Source of the DNA: Posidonia oceanica
Lineage: Eukaryota; Streptophyta; Magnoliopsida; Alismatales; Posidoniaceae
Assembly (NCBI GenBank): GCA_037176725.1
Contig: JAZBRS010000023.1
Location: 27,585,001-27,649,000, forward strand
Reading direction: 5' to 3'
DNA length: 64,000 nt
Positions within the stretch are counted from its first letter, which is position 1, and every line of letters starts with the position of its first letter. Position numbers and translations under genes: made by a program. Below are positions 24,248 through 35,517 of this stretch, piece after piece. The notes beneath the pieces were generated by a model. That model had not been told where the DNA came from. It searched no databases and was given only the letters and a program-made list of their open reading frames with translations.

Positions 24248-24591
24248 ACCACCAGGTGGCAGAGGTGCATGCTGTGCATAGTGTTGTGTAGATGTAGGAG
24301 GCAGAAACCGTGCCCCCATTGCTGGAGCCGTGAGCAGCTGAGGCGTTGGTCTAGGCGGAAGTGCAGAGGGGAATGCATGATATGCAGGAGCAGACCGCAC
24401 AGGAACCTCGGGACCAGCAGGAATGAAAGAAGGGCGAACCGATAGAGCCATGCCCTACAGCCTCTAGGCAGTCTTCATCAGGTGCTGATACTGCTCATCA
24501 GGCATCCCATCAGTGGGAATGCTGAGGTGCAGTGTCGGCAGGGGACTAGAGCCAAAAGGCACAGACTGTCCAGGAGATTGAAGTCCTATAG
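24248..24591 (-). pseudogene. Gag fragment of a further element (X) between two LTRs
   Basis: On the minus strand this encodes part of a Tat gag close to element A (matching about 3,770-4,100): PGQSVPFGSSPLPTLH, EQYQHLMKTA, MALSVRPSFIPAGPEVP. It begins directly at the end of LTR B and stops directly at the start of LTR H, with no PBS. The simplest reading is that B and the element owning LTR H both inserted into the gag of X. Confidence 0.65.
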
Positions 24592-25499
24592 TGTAGTAAT
24601 CCCAAAATTCGGATCGTCTATGCACGATGCCAAAGCTCGCATGCACCAATCGGAATTAGATTCACTATTAGCGGTAGGACCCGAGGAGGGATACTCTACT
24701 CAGAAACGCTGGAAAAACTGAAAAAAACAGAGATAAGACTAAATCAGAGTCGCCATCGTGTCTATTAAATTGGGAGACAAGGAAAACCAGGGAAGGTATG
24801 AGAAATCATGCAAAAGAGAAAGAAAGAAAGAGAAAAGAATGCAAATGCTATGCAAATGTGACTCGTGCCTATGATAAGGGCAATATGGTCATTACGCACC
24901 AAGAGAAAGGGCAAGAACTCCTGTTACGCACGGGGAAGGTGTTAGGCACCCCCGATACGTCCGAGAATCGGTCTTTCTAGGCTTAACGCTCGCATTTGCC
25001 GAGAGATGCCTGATGTGAATGCCTAAATGCCATGAATGCTTGATTACATGCTCAAATGTATGCTCTAAGTGCTGAAATGCGTGCAGGGAATTAAATGTGC
25101 AATCTATGTGCTCAGTAGCGCAGTTAGTGTTCTGAACGGGCGAGCCCTGGTTCGTAAGAACTCTAGATAGTAAGCATCACTGCCCTAAATGAAAATGCAG
25201 GTGATAAAACAAAACAGCGGTAAACCATGCAAATGCGAAGCGGCATGCAACATGGAAGACGAAAGCAGGGGCGATAAAGCCTAATCTACGTGCACGAGAA
25301 ATCAGATCTCGAAAACAATGCATGCAATGCAAATGATTAAGCAATGAATGCTATGAAGTGATTTAGATGGGCTTATCTTGAGGATCTGAGGCCTGATTTA
25401 AAATAACTTTGGTTAGAATGGAAGATCATTCAACTAGGAAGACTTGGATAGTTAGATCGTGAAGATCCAACGGTCCGATCAAAAGTCATTCAGGAAACA

Positions 25500-27290
25500 A
25501 GTCAGATGGCTCAAGGGCCAGAAGAAGTGATCTAAGTGGGGGTCTAAGTGCAAAATGTCCCTAAGTGGGTGCAATGCAGGGTATCCTACATGCAAGGAGG
25601 CTAAGGGTGCTCTAGCAAGTGCTATGGTGCAGTATGCAATGACATGGGAGTGCAATGCATGCAAGAATGCAAAAGTAGGGACCTAAGTGCAATTACAGAA
25701 AACTGCAGGAGCCTAAGTGCAAAACATGGCAAAATACAATGCAGCAGAGTAAATGCATGCTAAGAAGCAGATGTAATGATGTGTGGATGCAATGCATGCA
25801 AAAATACAAAGACAGGGACCTAAATGTAATTTAGGGAAAGTACAGGGGCCTACATGCAAAATGTGGCAAAATACAATGCAACATGGCAAATGCATGCAAA
25901 AATGGGGATGCAGCGGAGCAATATGCAAGCAATGGCTAAATGCAACCTTAATGGCAAGATATGCATGCAATAATACAAGAAAGGACCTAAATGCAGTTTT
26001 CAAAAACATGTAGGGCCTAAGTACAATGCAAAACAGGTATGCAAGCAAGCAACAGTAGACAATGTGGACTAACATGCAATTTAGGAAAACTGTTGGGCTT
26101 TTAAAATAGTGCAATGTGGTTTAAAATGCAATTAACATGGCATTTAAATGCATAAAGGACTAAAATGCAAATAAAATATGTTCTAGGACTAAACAGCAAT
26201 GCAATATGGTTTAAAACATGATTTATATGAATGATTGAATGCAGACTGGACTGATATGCAATTATGACATTTTTCTAGATTTTTCTACAATGCAATAAGG
26301 TTAAAATAGGATTTAAATGATTGATTCAATGCAAAATGGACTGAAATGCAATTATGGAATTTTTCAGGGTTTTTATGCAATGTTAAAATGCAAAAACAAA
26401 CAACTGATTCACAGCAGATGGACCTAAATGTTGTTATAACATTTTTCTAGTTTTTTAATGCAATGCAATAAGGTAAAATGCAAAAATAAATGATTGATTT
26501 ACAACTGATTGGACTAACATGCAATTAAAACATATTTTTGGGTTTTTCTGCAATGCAATATAGTTTAAAACATGATTTAAATGAAATCTAACAACTGAAC
26601 AGGACTGATATGCAAATAAGATAAAAGACAAGATTTAAAATGCAATGCAATATGGTAAACATGGAAATTAAATGATTTGATAAGCAAATAGAGGACTGAA
26701 ATGCAATAAAAACATAACACAGGATAAAAAATGCAATGCAATATGGTAAACATGGGAATTAAATGATTTTATCAACTGATGCTGGACTGATGTGTAAATA
26801 AACTAAAACTAAGGATGAAAATGCAATGCAGTAAGATAAAAAAGAAAATTAAATGAATGAATGCATGATCTGTGGACCTAAGTGTAATAAATGGAACCTG
26901 CAATAGTTTTATGCAATGCAATAATGTTTTAAATGCAGATTAAATGATTCATCAATCAACAGAGGACTGCAATGCAAATAAAATAAATCCAGGGGCTTCA
27001 TTGCAATGCAGTAAGATAAAATGAGAATTAAATGACATTCATCAACTGAAATTGGACTCAGATGCAATAAAAATAAACCACAAAAGTTAACAGCAATGCA
27101 ATATAGTTTTAATCAGACATTAAATGAAACATCAACCAACAGAGGACTAAACTGCAAATCAAATAAACTCATGGAATTAACTGCAATGCAATAAATTTGA
27201 AAAACGAAATTAAATCAAACTTCAATTGAATAGAGGACCTGAAAGCAATAAAAATAAACTACTGGAATTAATTTCAATGCACCGAACCAA
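25500..27290 (-). repeat. Degenerate GGACCTAAATGCAA-type repeats in LTR H
   Basis: Dozens of loose copies of GGACYNAAATGCAA and AATGCAATGCAATATGG spaced 30-70 bp apart. Same class as 7,370-8,390. Not coding. Confidence 0.65.
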
Positions 27291-27309
27291 ACTAAAAATC
27301 AAAACATTA

Positions 27310-28600
27310 CTCTGCTATAGTTCTACAGTGGTTTCGAGCTTCAGCCCCCTGCGCCGGAGAAGGAGGCTAGCCACAGCGAAGCGGGGAAGTTCGGAGGCTG
27401 GAGGGGACCTCCCCGGAGGTTCCAGAGGGCTTGGCGGCGCATGACGATGGCTGTGGCGGCCGGGCGGCGTTGGTGGAGCTACTGCAGAACTTCCAGAGGG
27501 TGATGTGGGCGCAGGAGGCGACGGCGGCACTGGCTTGAGGCTGGGATGGACTTCTGGGACTCCGATGGAGCTTGGGGGACAGTCGGCGGCAGCGGAGCGG
27601 GCCGGGAGCACGGCAACGCAGCTGGAGCTCGTCGGAGAAGACGACTGGGCAGCGGCGGCGTTCCGGCAAACCAGGGGCCTAATCTATGTTCTAAAAGCCT
27701 AGGAAGCTAAAGAAGAACTAAACTAAGACAGTGGTAAAGGATTTTACCTGCATGTGTGGCTGGAGCGGCCCACCGACCTCGATGGGTTGCAGTGCGGCTG
27801 ACGGAGGTGGCGGCGGTGCTACGGGCGTCCTCGGCGGCGCGCAGCGGTTGGGATGGGTTGCTGGAGTTCCTCCGGAGCTCAGGGGCCAGCCAGAAGTGGA
27901 TTTGGTGGCACGGGAAAGGATCGGGGATTTTGTGGGTGGTGCTCTGTGGAGTTGGGTCGCTCCGACGACCTGTTGCTCTCCAGGCCAAGGTGGCTCCTCC
28001 GGCGGCTTGGTGGAGGGTCAGTGAGTGTGGAGGAGGAGTTGGAGTGGGGTGGTGGCTACTCTGGAGGGAGTTGGAGGTTTTTGAAGTTTTCGTGCTAGAT
28101 GAGAGTGCAGGTGTTTGTTGTGGACTGTGAGGGCTATAGGGCATTTGGGGGTGAAGTGAGGGTCGGCTTGTGATGGTGGTGGTTCATTGAGAAGGCTGGG
28201 GAAGTTTGGGTGGATGGTGAGGGCTATGGTGCTCGTTTTGGGCTGGAGAAGGTTGTGGTCGAGGAGATGGGTTCTGGGGTCGTTTCTGGGTTGAAATGTG
28301 GGGAATTCTGGGTGTTTCTGGGGAGGCTCTTGCTGGGTGTTTTCTCTGGTTCTCTCCTCTAACACTTCCAACTTCTTTTCCAACCGTTTCTTCTCTTGGC
28401 TTCCCCCTGGTTTTGGTGTATTGGTCCTCTGACTGTTTGTTGGCTAGCAGTGGTCAAGGGAGGTGGTCGTCGGCCATGGGTGGCAAGGTATGGTGGAGAG
28501 GGAGTGATGGAGGTCGTGGGTGCATGGGTGGCTATCAGGAAGTTTGAAAAATGGAGGGAAGGTGATGGAGGCCGGCTGTCGTTAGTGGTCTGTGAGAGGA
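27310..28600. other. GC-rich island inside LTR H
   Basis: GC-rich and open in several frames on both strands (up to 145 codons), but the peptides are Pro/Ser/Arg or Gly/Trp-rich and contain no recognisable domain. It occupies the same place in the LTR as 8,398-9,030 in LTR A. I do not call a gene. Confidence 0.35.
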
Positions 28601-28960
28601 AGAAGAGAAGAAGAAGAAGAGGAGGGAAATGGGGAAGAAGGTGTCGGGCAATTGGGCTGGGCCGTGAGCACAGTAGAAAAAAAAAAGGAGAAGAAAAAAA
28701 AGGAGGAGAGAAATGGGTTGGGCCGGATGTGGAAAAAAGAAAAGAAAGAAAGAAAGAAAGAAGGAAAGAAAGAAAGAAAGGAGGGAAAGAAAGAAAGAAA
28801 GAAGGGAAAGAGGAAGGGAGATGGGCTTGGGCTTGCTATTGGGCTTGTGTGGAAAATAAAAAGGAAAAGGGAGAAAAGGAAGAAAGGGAGAAGAGTTGGG
28901 TTGGGCTTGGGCTTGGAAGAAGAAAAGAGAAGAAAAAGAAAAGAAGGGGGAAAGTGAAGG
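28590..28960. repeat. Purine-rich GAAA/GGAA tract
   Basis: Runs of GAAAGAAAGAAAG and AGAAGAAGAAG interspersed with GGGCTTGGGCTTGG. Low complexity; ORFs rich in Lys/Glu through it are artefacts. Confidence 0.8.
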
Positions 28961-29050
28961 AAAAGAGGTGAAGTGGTGTTGGGCTTGGGCTTGGATTTAA
29001 AAAAGGATTTGGATGGTTTTTAGGGTTTTGGAAGTTAGGGTTTAGGGTTT

Positions 29051-29292
29051 TTGGATTGGATTTTTTTTTTTTTTACCCTAACCTACTATAGCTTAACGGA
29101 TATTTTCTTCAAGGCAAGCCCACAGGTCATGAGTTCGAAACCTATAGGCGGAAGGAAGGGAAATTAATCCCAATGCAAGAAAGAGTGGAAAATCCACTCT
29201 ATGTGTGGTGGGCGGGTATCGAACCCGCGGCTTGAGAAGGTAGTGGAGGTGACCCAACCACTACGGTAACCATTGCTGGTTGGATTGGATTT
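29051..29292 (-). mobile_element. tRNA-derived SINE with 13 bp target-site duplication
   Basis: The body is about 29,064-29,279, flanked by the direct repeat TTGGATTGGATTT (29,051-29,063 and 29,280-29,292). A poly-T (29,061-29,074) is the poly-A tail of a minus-strand SINE. In element sense it has an A-box-like TTACCGTAGTGG (about 29,256-29,268) and a B box GGGTTCGATACCC (about 29,214-29,226) at the spacing expected of an internal Pol III promoter. The opposite strand also has A-box-like TAGCTTAACGG (29,090-29,100) and B-box-like GAGTTCGAAACCT (29,131-29,143). Family not identified. Confidence 0.8.
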
Positions 29293-29590
29293 AGGTGTGG
29301 ATTTCCTAAAATTTTCTAGGGTTTTAGATTAGGGTTTAGTTTTAAAGTTTTAGGTTTTAGTTTTAAAGTCTTGTTTTGGAGTTTTATTTTGGTTTGGGGT
29401 TTGCTCTTTAGGGTTTCTACCTAGGTTTTCTAGGGTTTAGGATTCCTAGGGTTTTCTAGGGTTTAGATCCTAGGGTTTCTAGGTTTTCTAGGGTTTAGAC
29501 TTAGGGTTTAGGGTTTGGGTTTTGGGTTTTGGTTTGGGGTTTGGTTTTGGGGATAGGGTTTTGGGTTTATGATTTTGGTTTGGTTTAGGG
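29285..29590. repeat. Telomere-like TAGGGTTT degenerate repeats
   Basis: Many TAGGGTTT, TTTAGGGTTTAGGG and TTTTGGTTTGGGG words. Irregular spacing inside an LTR, so not a telomere and probably not an interstitial telomere array. Confidence 0.6.
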
Positions 29591-29659
29591 TTTGTTTTGA
29601 AGCCACCAAAGAGAGAGATCCCACAGTACAAAAAATTGAAAAAAATGGGGGTGTCTACA

Positions 29660-29674
29660 AATGCCCCTCCTTGA
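29660..29674 (-). other. Polypurine tract beside LTR H
   Basis: Minus strand TCAAGGAGGGGCATT directly before the LTR start TGTAGACACC. The PPT of element C (37,805-37,818) is nearly the same. It primes plus-strand DNA synthesis and marks this as the 3' end of an element lying to the right. Confidence 0.8.
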
Positions 29675-30221
29675 GTGTGGTCAAGGGGACCAAGGCCGTT
29701 GCTCAGGGTTGACAAGACACCCCATCTGACAATTATGAGTGCCAGATGTTGCTGTAGACGTGAGTCACTTATTTGGTGGATGCATCGAAAATCATGACTC
29801 GTCGCCGAATGCAGATGAATGCGAACACTAGGATGCAAAGACTAGTGCTCGGTGCTAATGCAAATGTCATGCCTACGCTAATGCTCATTGCGTTGTACTC
29901 CTCTGAGGGAAAGCGGGTGAAGCATGCACACGGAAAAGGCGGAAAATGCAATGCAATGGTCGTCGGGCAGTACTTCGGGAAAGCCGAATGACCGGGTGCA
30001 CTGAGCGGTGTACAGCTCTAGCGTGGGGGTGCTGTTTGCCAAGCTTCTGCTGTAGGCATAGGCAATGCAGGTGCTGAAAATAAGAAAGCTGAAAGTAAGG
30101 ATGCAGGGGATGTGCAAGCGGTGGCGGGCATGTAATGCCCAGGAAATGGAGTGTGGAAGTTGGTGTAATGACTACAGAGACGTAGCAGCGCAATAAGAAT
30201 GCAATGTTATGCAATAGGGCA

Positions 30222-30820
30222 TGCGAAACCAAGAAAACGGTCCCAGGCCGTGCACTGCTGCTAGTATCATCCCAAGCCGGCAAGCTGCGAAAGTTTTGTG
30301 GGTGCTAAGGATGCTACCTTAGGCAATACGCGAACCAGGGGTTCGAATCCTAAGCAAGCGATGCTATGTAGTGAAATGCAATGTATAAATAGTGGAACGC
30401 CGGGCATGCGAAGCCGAGAAAGCAATCCAAAGGCCGCGCACTACTGTGGGTGCCATCCAAAGCCAGCAAGCTGTGAAAGTCTTGCGGGTGCCGAGGATGG
30501 TACCTTAGGCAATACATTAGCCAGGGGTTCGAATCCCAAGCACGCGATGCTCGTGTGATGATGAGATGCAATACTAGGACTGACTCTACGGATACAAGGA
30601 AGCTATATGATGATATGCAAATGAGATGCTGATGTTATGCAGTGAAATGCAATGTATCAACAGTGGAACGCCGGGCATGCGAAACCGAGAAAGCCATCCC
30701 AAGGCCACACACTACTGCGCGTATCATCCAAAGCCGGCAAGCTGTGAAAGTCTTGCGGGTGCCGAGGATGATACCTTAGGCAATACGTGAACCAGGGGTT
30801 TGAATCCTAAGCACGCGATG
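30222..30820. repeat. Three copies of a repeat with a tRNA T-arm-like core
   Basis: Copies at about 30,222-30,364, 30,408-30,550 and 30,679-30,820. Each has GCAAGCTGYGAAAGT, then TACCTTAGGCAATAC, then CCAGGGGTTYGAATCC. The last is a good T-arm/B-box sequence, but no acceptor stem or anticodon arm can be folded around it. Confidence 0.7.
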
Positions 30821-30869
30821 TCCGTGTGATGATGAGATGCTAATGCCATGCAACAGAATACTATTACAC

Positions 30870-31670
30870 TACGACGAATGGGTGATAAGTTAACAGACCT
30901 ATCGCCGGATAGTTGGGGATAATCAGCCCTCTAAGGAGTTGACGGACTCATCACTGGATAATTAGGGCTATCAGCTCGCTAAGGAGTTAACAGACTCATC
31001 ACTGGATAGTTAGGGCTATCAGCCCGAATGGGGGTGAGATGATACCAAGGGGCTGCCAGACGCACCTGGTATCGCAGGCATTGACAAGCCAGCGAGTCTG
31101 TCAGGCTAGAGAGGTGGTGACAAGTGGGACGACTTGTAACCACGAATGCAACGAGGATACCATACCCGAAGGTGTGGTAGAGGTCCGTAGACGCTCCCAT
31201 AACAGTTAGGGATGTCAGCCCAATGCAGATGGAAATGGGATACCATGGGGCAGCAAAAAAGATGCCCCTGGTATCGGTGAACGATACCAGGGGACAGCCG
31301 AAGCACCCATGGCATCAAAATGCAAGGTAAAGACAACACTAATGGGTTTGTCAGCCGAGTAGTTAAGGGTACCAGCCTGAATGCGATGAAATGGATGAAA
31401 GGGTTCACTGTGCGATGTGCAATGCCGGTGGGGAATGCAAAAGATGCCCCTGGTATCAAGGATGATACCAGGGGATAGCCTAAGCGCCCGTGGCATCAAA
31501 ATGCGAGGATGGATGGATGATAAGTTGACGGACCTATCGCCGAATAGTTAGGGATATCAGCTTGAATGATAAGTTGATAGACTTAACGGACTTATCACCG
31601 AGTAGTTAGGGCTGCCAGCCCGAATGATAAGTTGACGGACTTATCACCGAGTAGTTAGGGCTGCCAGCCC
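30870..31670. repeat. About 50 bp tandem/dispersed units (GATAAGTTGACGGACCTATC)
   Basis: Units contain GATAAGTTGACGGACYTATC, RCCGARTAGTTAGGG and TATCAGCCYGAAT. Copies near 30,880, 30,935, 30,985, 31,520, 31,565 and 31,625, with two more at 33,148 and 33,200. Longer units around 31,230-31,325 and 31,400-31,505 repeat the sequence GGCATCAAAATGC. Confidence 0.7.
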
Positions 31671-33408
31671 GAATGCTGGGAATGCAAAATAATGCAGGGA
31701 GAAGACAGGAAACCCCTCACGGTAGGTGTGCAATGGTCTCAGAGCGGGCATGCGATGCAGCGTCACAGGGTGACAAGCAAGGGACATGCTGATCATCACG
31801 GACCTACCCAACGTGGTGGGTGGAAAATTTTGAAAAGTGCGGAGCCTCTGAGCGAGGCAAGTAAAAAGTGCTCGTCCTTGGCTCCGATTTTCGAAAATAG
31901 GGAGAAGGGAAGATAAAGGTATATTACAGCATGCATTTTTGGTGGCTTTGGACTCAAAAGCAACTGTGCCAAGAGGGTGCTTCTGCACTTTTTGACTCAG
32001 GAGACCTTGATCCTCGAGCAACGCCATGCCGAGTTGTGGTCAGTGGCTTTCTTTCTCACTCTTGATTTGGGATGAGGCCTTAGCTTTGTAGAGTATAGCC
32101 TTTGGCTGTCTGTGTGTAGCAGAAGCATTGGATGTAGCTTTACTACCTCTGTCTTAAATCCTCAGGGACTGACTACTGCTTTTAACGCTCACAGGATGAT
32201 TTTTCTTTTTCCCCTCATGAGTGACTGGAGTTACATCTAGCCTGCCAGGGAAGTAGTTGTTGTCTGCACAAAGGGGTTGGAGCGTGCTGCTACGCTCGGA
32301 GAGTGGGGCCAGGTCCTCTTGGTAAGATATCTTGTGCAGTTGACAATGTAGTGTTTGTAGTCGAAAGTTGAGGGGACTTCGATGCTTGTCCGAGTCACTC
32401 CTCTCGTGAGCGCCTTCTTTCTTCCACTTTTTTCTTCATTTTTCTTTTATGCTCAGCATGCACATCATGTTATCATATTTTTTCTCACATGATCTCTATT
32501 CTTTTGGACATGCATGACTTCGCCCTCTTGGGGTAACGGTCCCAGGTGAGGCATTAAGAGTTCGGCTGGTCGGTGTACACCTTCAGCCTCTACAATGTGT
32601 ACAGGCAGCCTCTAGCTATGCTCTGCTCTGCTTTGGTCCTCTCCGTGTTCGGTGGACTCTCTTGATTGGGTGGATCTCGCTTGGGGAGTTTTGAAGCTCC
32701 ACGAGATGCTCTACTCTGCTCTCAGTCTCACTCTATGGCCACATGCAAGAGATGGCATTGCTCGGGTAAGACCTGTCTAAGATTGTCACTACTTGACATC
32801 CTCTAGGCGTTGCTTGTTTGTCCAAAGTCGGGTTTCTGATTATACAAATGTTTGTGGGTTTTGTATTTTTTAGAAAGGGGGAAGGACAAACATGTTTTTG
32901 GGTTTTTGCATGGGTTTTGTATTTTTATGGTTTTTGGTTTAGGAAAATATGAAAAGGGAAAACCAGCAGAAAGGCGAAGAAAATATTTTTGCTGTTTGTT
33001 TATTTTTTATTATTTTCTTGATTTTTTTTGCTTTTGTGCTTTACAGGATGCAAGAAATGATATGTACATGCAGTAAATGACAATGCATGATGATAGATAT
33101 GTGCAAGATGGTTGATATGCATGCAAGGTGATTGATATGTGCCAAGTGATAAGTTGACGGACCTATCGCCGAATAGTTAAGGATGTCAGCCTGATGGTGA
33201 TAGGTTAACAGACCTATCGTCGAGCAATTTGGGCTGCCAGCTCGATGCAGAATGCATGCAGGAGAAAGAAATGCATGTTTTTAGGTTTTTGTTGTTTTTA
33301 TGCTTTTTATGATTTTCTGACAAGGCAAGAAAACACAAAAAAAAACAAAACAAAACGAAAAGAAAAGACAAGGCAAGAAACAAAAGAGAGGTAAGAGAGA
33401 CTTACCTA

Positions 33409-34480
33409 TCAGCAACCTCGAGAGGAAGGTGCTAAGTAAGCTCCTACGCTGCTGATGCTGTCGACGAGGTCCAATGTTGGCAGTGTGGGGTGCACTAGGG
33501 CTACTAGAGCTGCTAACGGTAGTGCGGGGAGCATTGGGGCTGCTGGAGCAGGGGGAGAAAGTAACCTGGATGGCGTTGCAACTAGGCTTGCTGTTGACGC
33601 TGCCGCTGCATCCGAGTGTCCCTCGAACGGACCAGGGAAAGAAGGCAGAAGGAGATTGCGCCTAATGGGATCGGAAGGATCCACCAGGGCAGAACTAGAC
33701 TCAGAGAAGACTGGGATAGACCCCCGAGGTTCCGGCATCTACGAAGCCTACAGGCTCGGAAGAGGAAGGGTCGGCTACACTAGGGTGTGCGAGTGCAAGT
33801 GCAGGTGTATGTGCAAGTGCTGCTTCCTGCGCGTCAATGCTGATGATCCTGCGATCGATCAGGCACTGAATAGCATCCCGGAGAGCAAGGCAGTTATCCG
33901 TCGAGTGCCCAGTGGCCCAATGGAAACTACAGAACTGATCCATATCATGCCACCATGGAGGGGGATTTGGTGACGGACGGACAACCGAGAGTCTCAGGAG
34001 CGACTCAACTCGAGGGAAGATGACGCTCAGTGGCTCGGGCAGAGGGGTGTAATCACACTCAGCCCGACGAGGTCGTCTTCAGAACGCGAGTGGTGGTCAT
34101 CAAGATAGACTCGGCGACAAGATCCGGAGGGGCGTAGGTCTGCCAATGCCCTGGAGCAAACTGGGGTGCCCCGGACATCACAGGATGGAATCCTGATGTC
34201 ACAAGGAACACAGACGGAGTGGAAGCGAGAGTCGGAGGGATCGAAGCAGAAACCACCTCCGAGGCAAGGGTAAGTAGGGGTTCAATGGTGCGCTGGGCCA
34301 TCGCTGACCAGGAGCAGGTGAGAATAGGGCTACGACGAGGAGAAAGAGGACGAGTCCTAGGAGGAGCTATCGTCGCAAAAACGGATAGCTCGGGAGAAGA
34401 TGGTCGAGCACAGGTGTCTCAGTAGGGGTGTTAGTAAGAGGAAGGACTCGAGCTCCAACTAGGGAACTTGCTCACTGACC
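33409..34480 (-). pseudogene. Element D gag, internally deleted
   Basis: N-terminal part 34,059-34,301 and upstream frame (MAQRTIEPLLTLASE, GAPQFAPGHWQTYAPPD) matches element A gag. At about 34,060 it jumps to the knuckle region (33,701-33,943: CSFHWATGHSTDNC, a CX2HX4HX4C), so the capsid core, about 1.5 kb in element A, is missing. Downstream to 33,409 it is Ser/Pro/Ala-rich linker with frame changes. No protease, RT or integrase follows, so D is non-autonomous. Confidence 0.75.
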
Positions 34481-35498
34481 TCTGCGCGACACAACACAAA
34501 CAGAAACAGGGGTTAGAACCAGAAAATGAAATGTAAATGCATTTAATTGTGGCATGAATGATATATATGCTCTCGAGCATGCTCTCTCTCACCAATCTAG
34601 TGTATCCTAGTAGGTAGTCTACTTCGGACACTCACAGGTGTGCGGGTCACCGACTCAGGCTAGAAAAAGTAGGTCTCCTGTCTAAATCTTGGCCAAAGCT
34701 CAGGTAGTAATAGGGTGGTGCATTGGTGGCCTAGACCTCGCCAAAGCGTGGATGGTACCCTCCACTAGCACCGACACGACCCCTAACAAGGGGGGACAGA
34801 CCAACCGACTCGATCCATGCCATAGTAGTGGGGCAAGAGGTCGGGACTATCCTTCGCAGACTGGTAGGTGGACTCAGATGAGAAGATGCATGCCCTATTT
34901 GATGCTTTATGCAAATGATTAAAGTCTTTTATCTTGCATATTTTATTGACCCAAGGGCGATGCAGGTGTGTTGATAGCTCTAGTTGTACCTAGAATTTAT
35001 TTTTACTTGCCATTTTTAGTTAGCCATGGGGGAAGCAATTAGTCTCTAATTGTCCTTAGGCTTAATGCATAAGGGGAAGAAAATCACCAAAGCATGGCAG
35101 GCAAACATCATACATCATTGTAAAAAGCATGCTCATGGCATGTGCTAGTGTTGTGGACATGCTTAGTGAAAGTGATGAGCAACCAGCACATCAAAAGGTG
35201 TATAAAGGCATGACATGTGCATTAGTGTAGTGGCATGGTATACTTGTGTGAAATAAACCAAGCATCAAGCAAAAGGCATGGATTAAAGCAATAATCATGC
35301 AAGCATGGTAATCGAATGCCGAAGTAAGGAAAGTGCATGAATTAAGCAATGAGTAAGCAGATAAAGTAAATAAATGCTGAGATATTGAATAAAGAGCAAT
35401 GCGATAAATAAATAAACAAGGCAACCAAGGCTAAGCTAAGCAAGGAAATAAGCCACACAGAAAGCAGAAGAGTGGAAACGAAAGCTAAAGTCTAGAAT
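34481..35498 (-). other. 5' leader of element D
   Basis: Homologous to the element A leader (4,568-5,720), including the stretch around 34,640-34,960 and its continuation of CATG-rich spacers. No ORF I would defend. Confidence 0.65.
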
Positions 35499-35517
35499 CT
35501 CCCTAGCGGAGTCGCCA
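35499..35517 (-). other. Primer-binding site of element D (tRNA-Arg type)
   Basis: Minus strand TGGCGACTCCGCTAGGGAG, one base after the LTR end TTACTACA. Same type as element A with a change at position 14. Defines the start of LTR G at 35,519. Confidence 0.85.

Larger units (their letters stand above)
24592..29659 (-). mobile_element. LTR H, a 3' LTR of about 5.1 kb
   Basis: Left end TGTAGTAATCCCAAAA, right end GGGGGTGTCTACA, with a polypurine tract complement immediately to the right, so it is a 3' LTR in minus orientation. It contains the PBS-like 9-mer at 24,746-24,754, the conserved block at 24,915-24,980, ATGCAA-type repeats (25,500-27,290), a GC-rich island (27,310-28,100), a purine-rich tract (28,590-28,960), a SINE (29,064-29,279) and TAGGGTTT-rich sequence (29,285-29,590). 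It shares architecture with LTR A and about 70% identity by eye with the start of LTR G. Confidence 0.7.
29675..33400 (-). other. 3' region of the H/D element: tandem repeats, no gene
   Basis: No coding match. It holds three tRNA-T-arm-containing repeats (30,222-30,820), a family of about 50 bp units (30,870-31,670 and 33,148-33,240), two perfect hairpins (31,265-31,293; 31,447-31,474), a unique-looking segment (31,690-32,850) and T/A-rich sequence (32,850-33,400). ORFs here are short and lack domains. It links the PPT of LTR H to the deleted gag of D. Confidence 0.55.

Noticed and set aside
28396..28971. 191-codon Lys/Glu/Arg-rich plus-strand ORF
   Set aside because: Runs through the GAAA-rich purine tract of LTR H; low complexity.
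29285..29590. Interstitial telomere array
   Set aside because: TAGGGTTT words are irregular and embedded in an LTR; the T-rich part of LTR A has similar words.
24592..29659. LTR H as the 5' LTR of the X gag fragment
   Set aside because: There is no PBS on its left, and a polypurine tract lies directly on its right, so it is a 3' LTR of an element to the right.
30320..30360. tRNA gene
   Set aside because: Only the T-arm-like sequence is present; no acceptor stem, D arm or anticodon arm can be formed.
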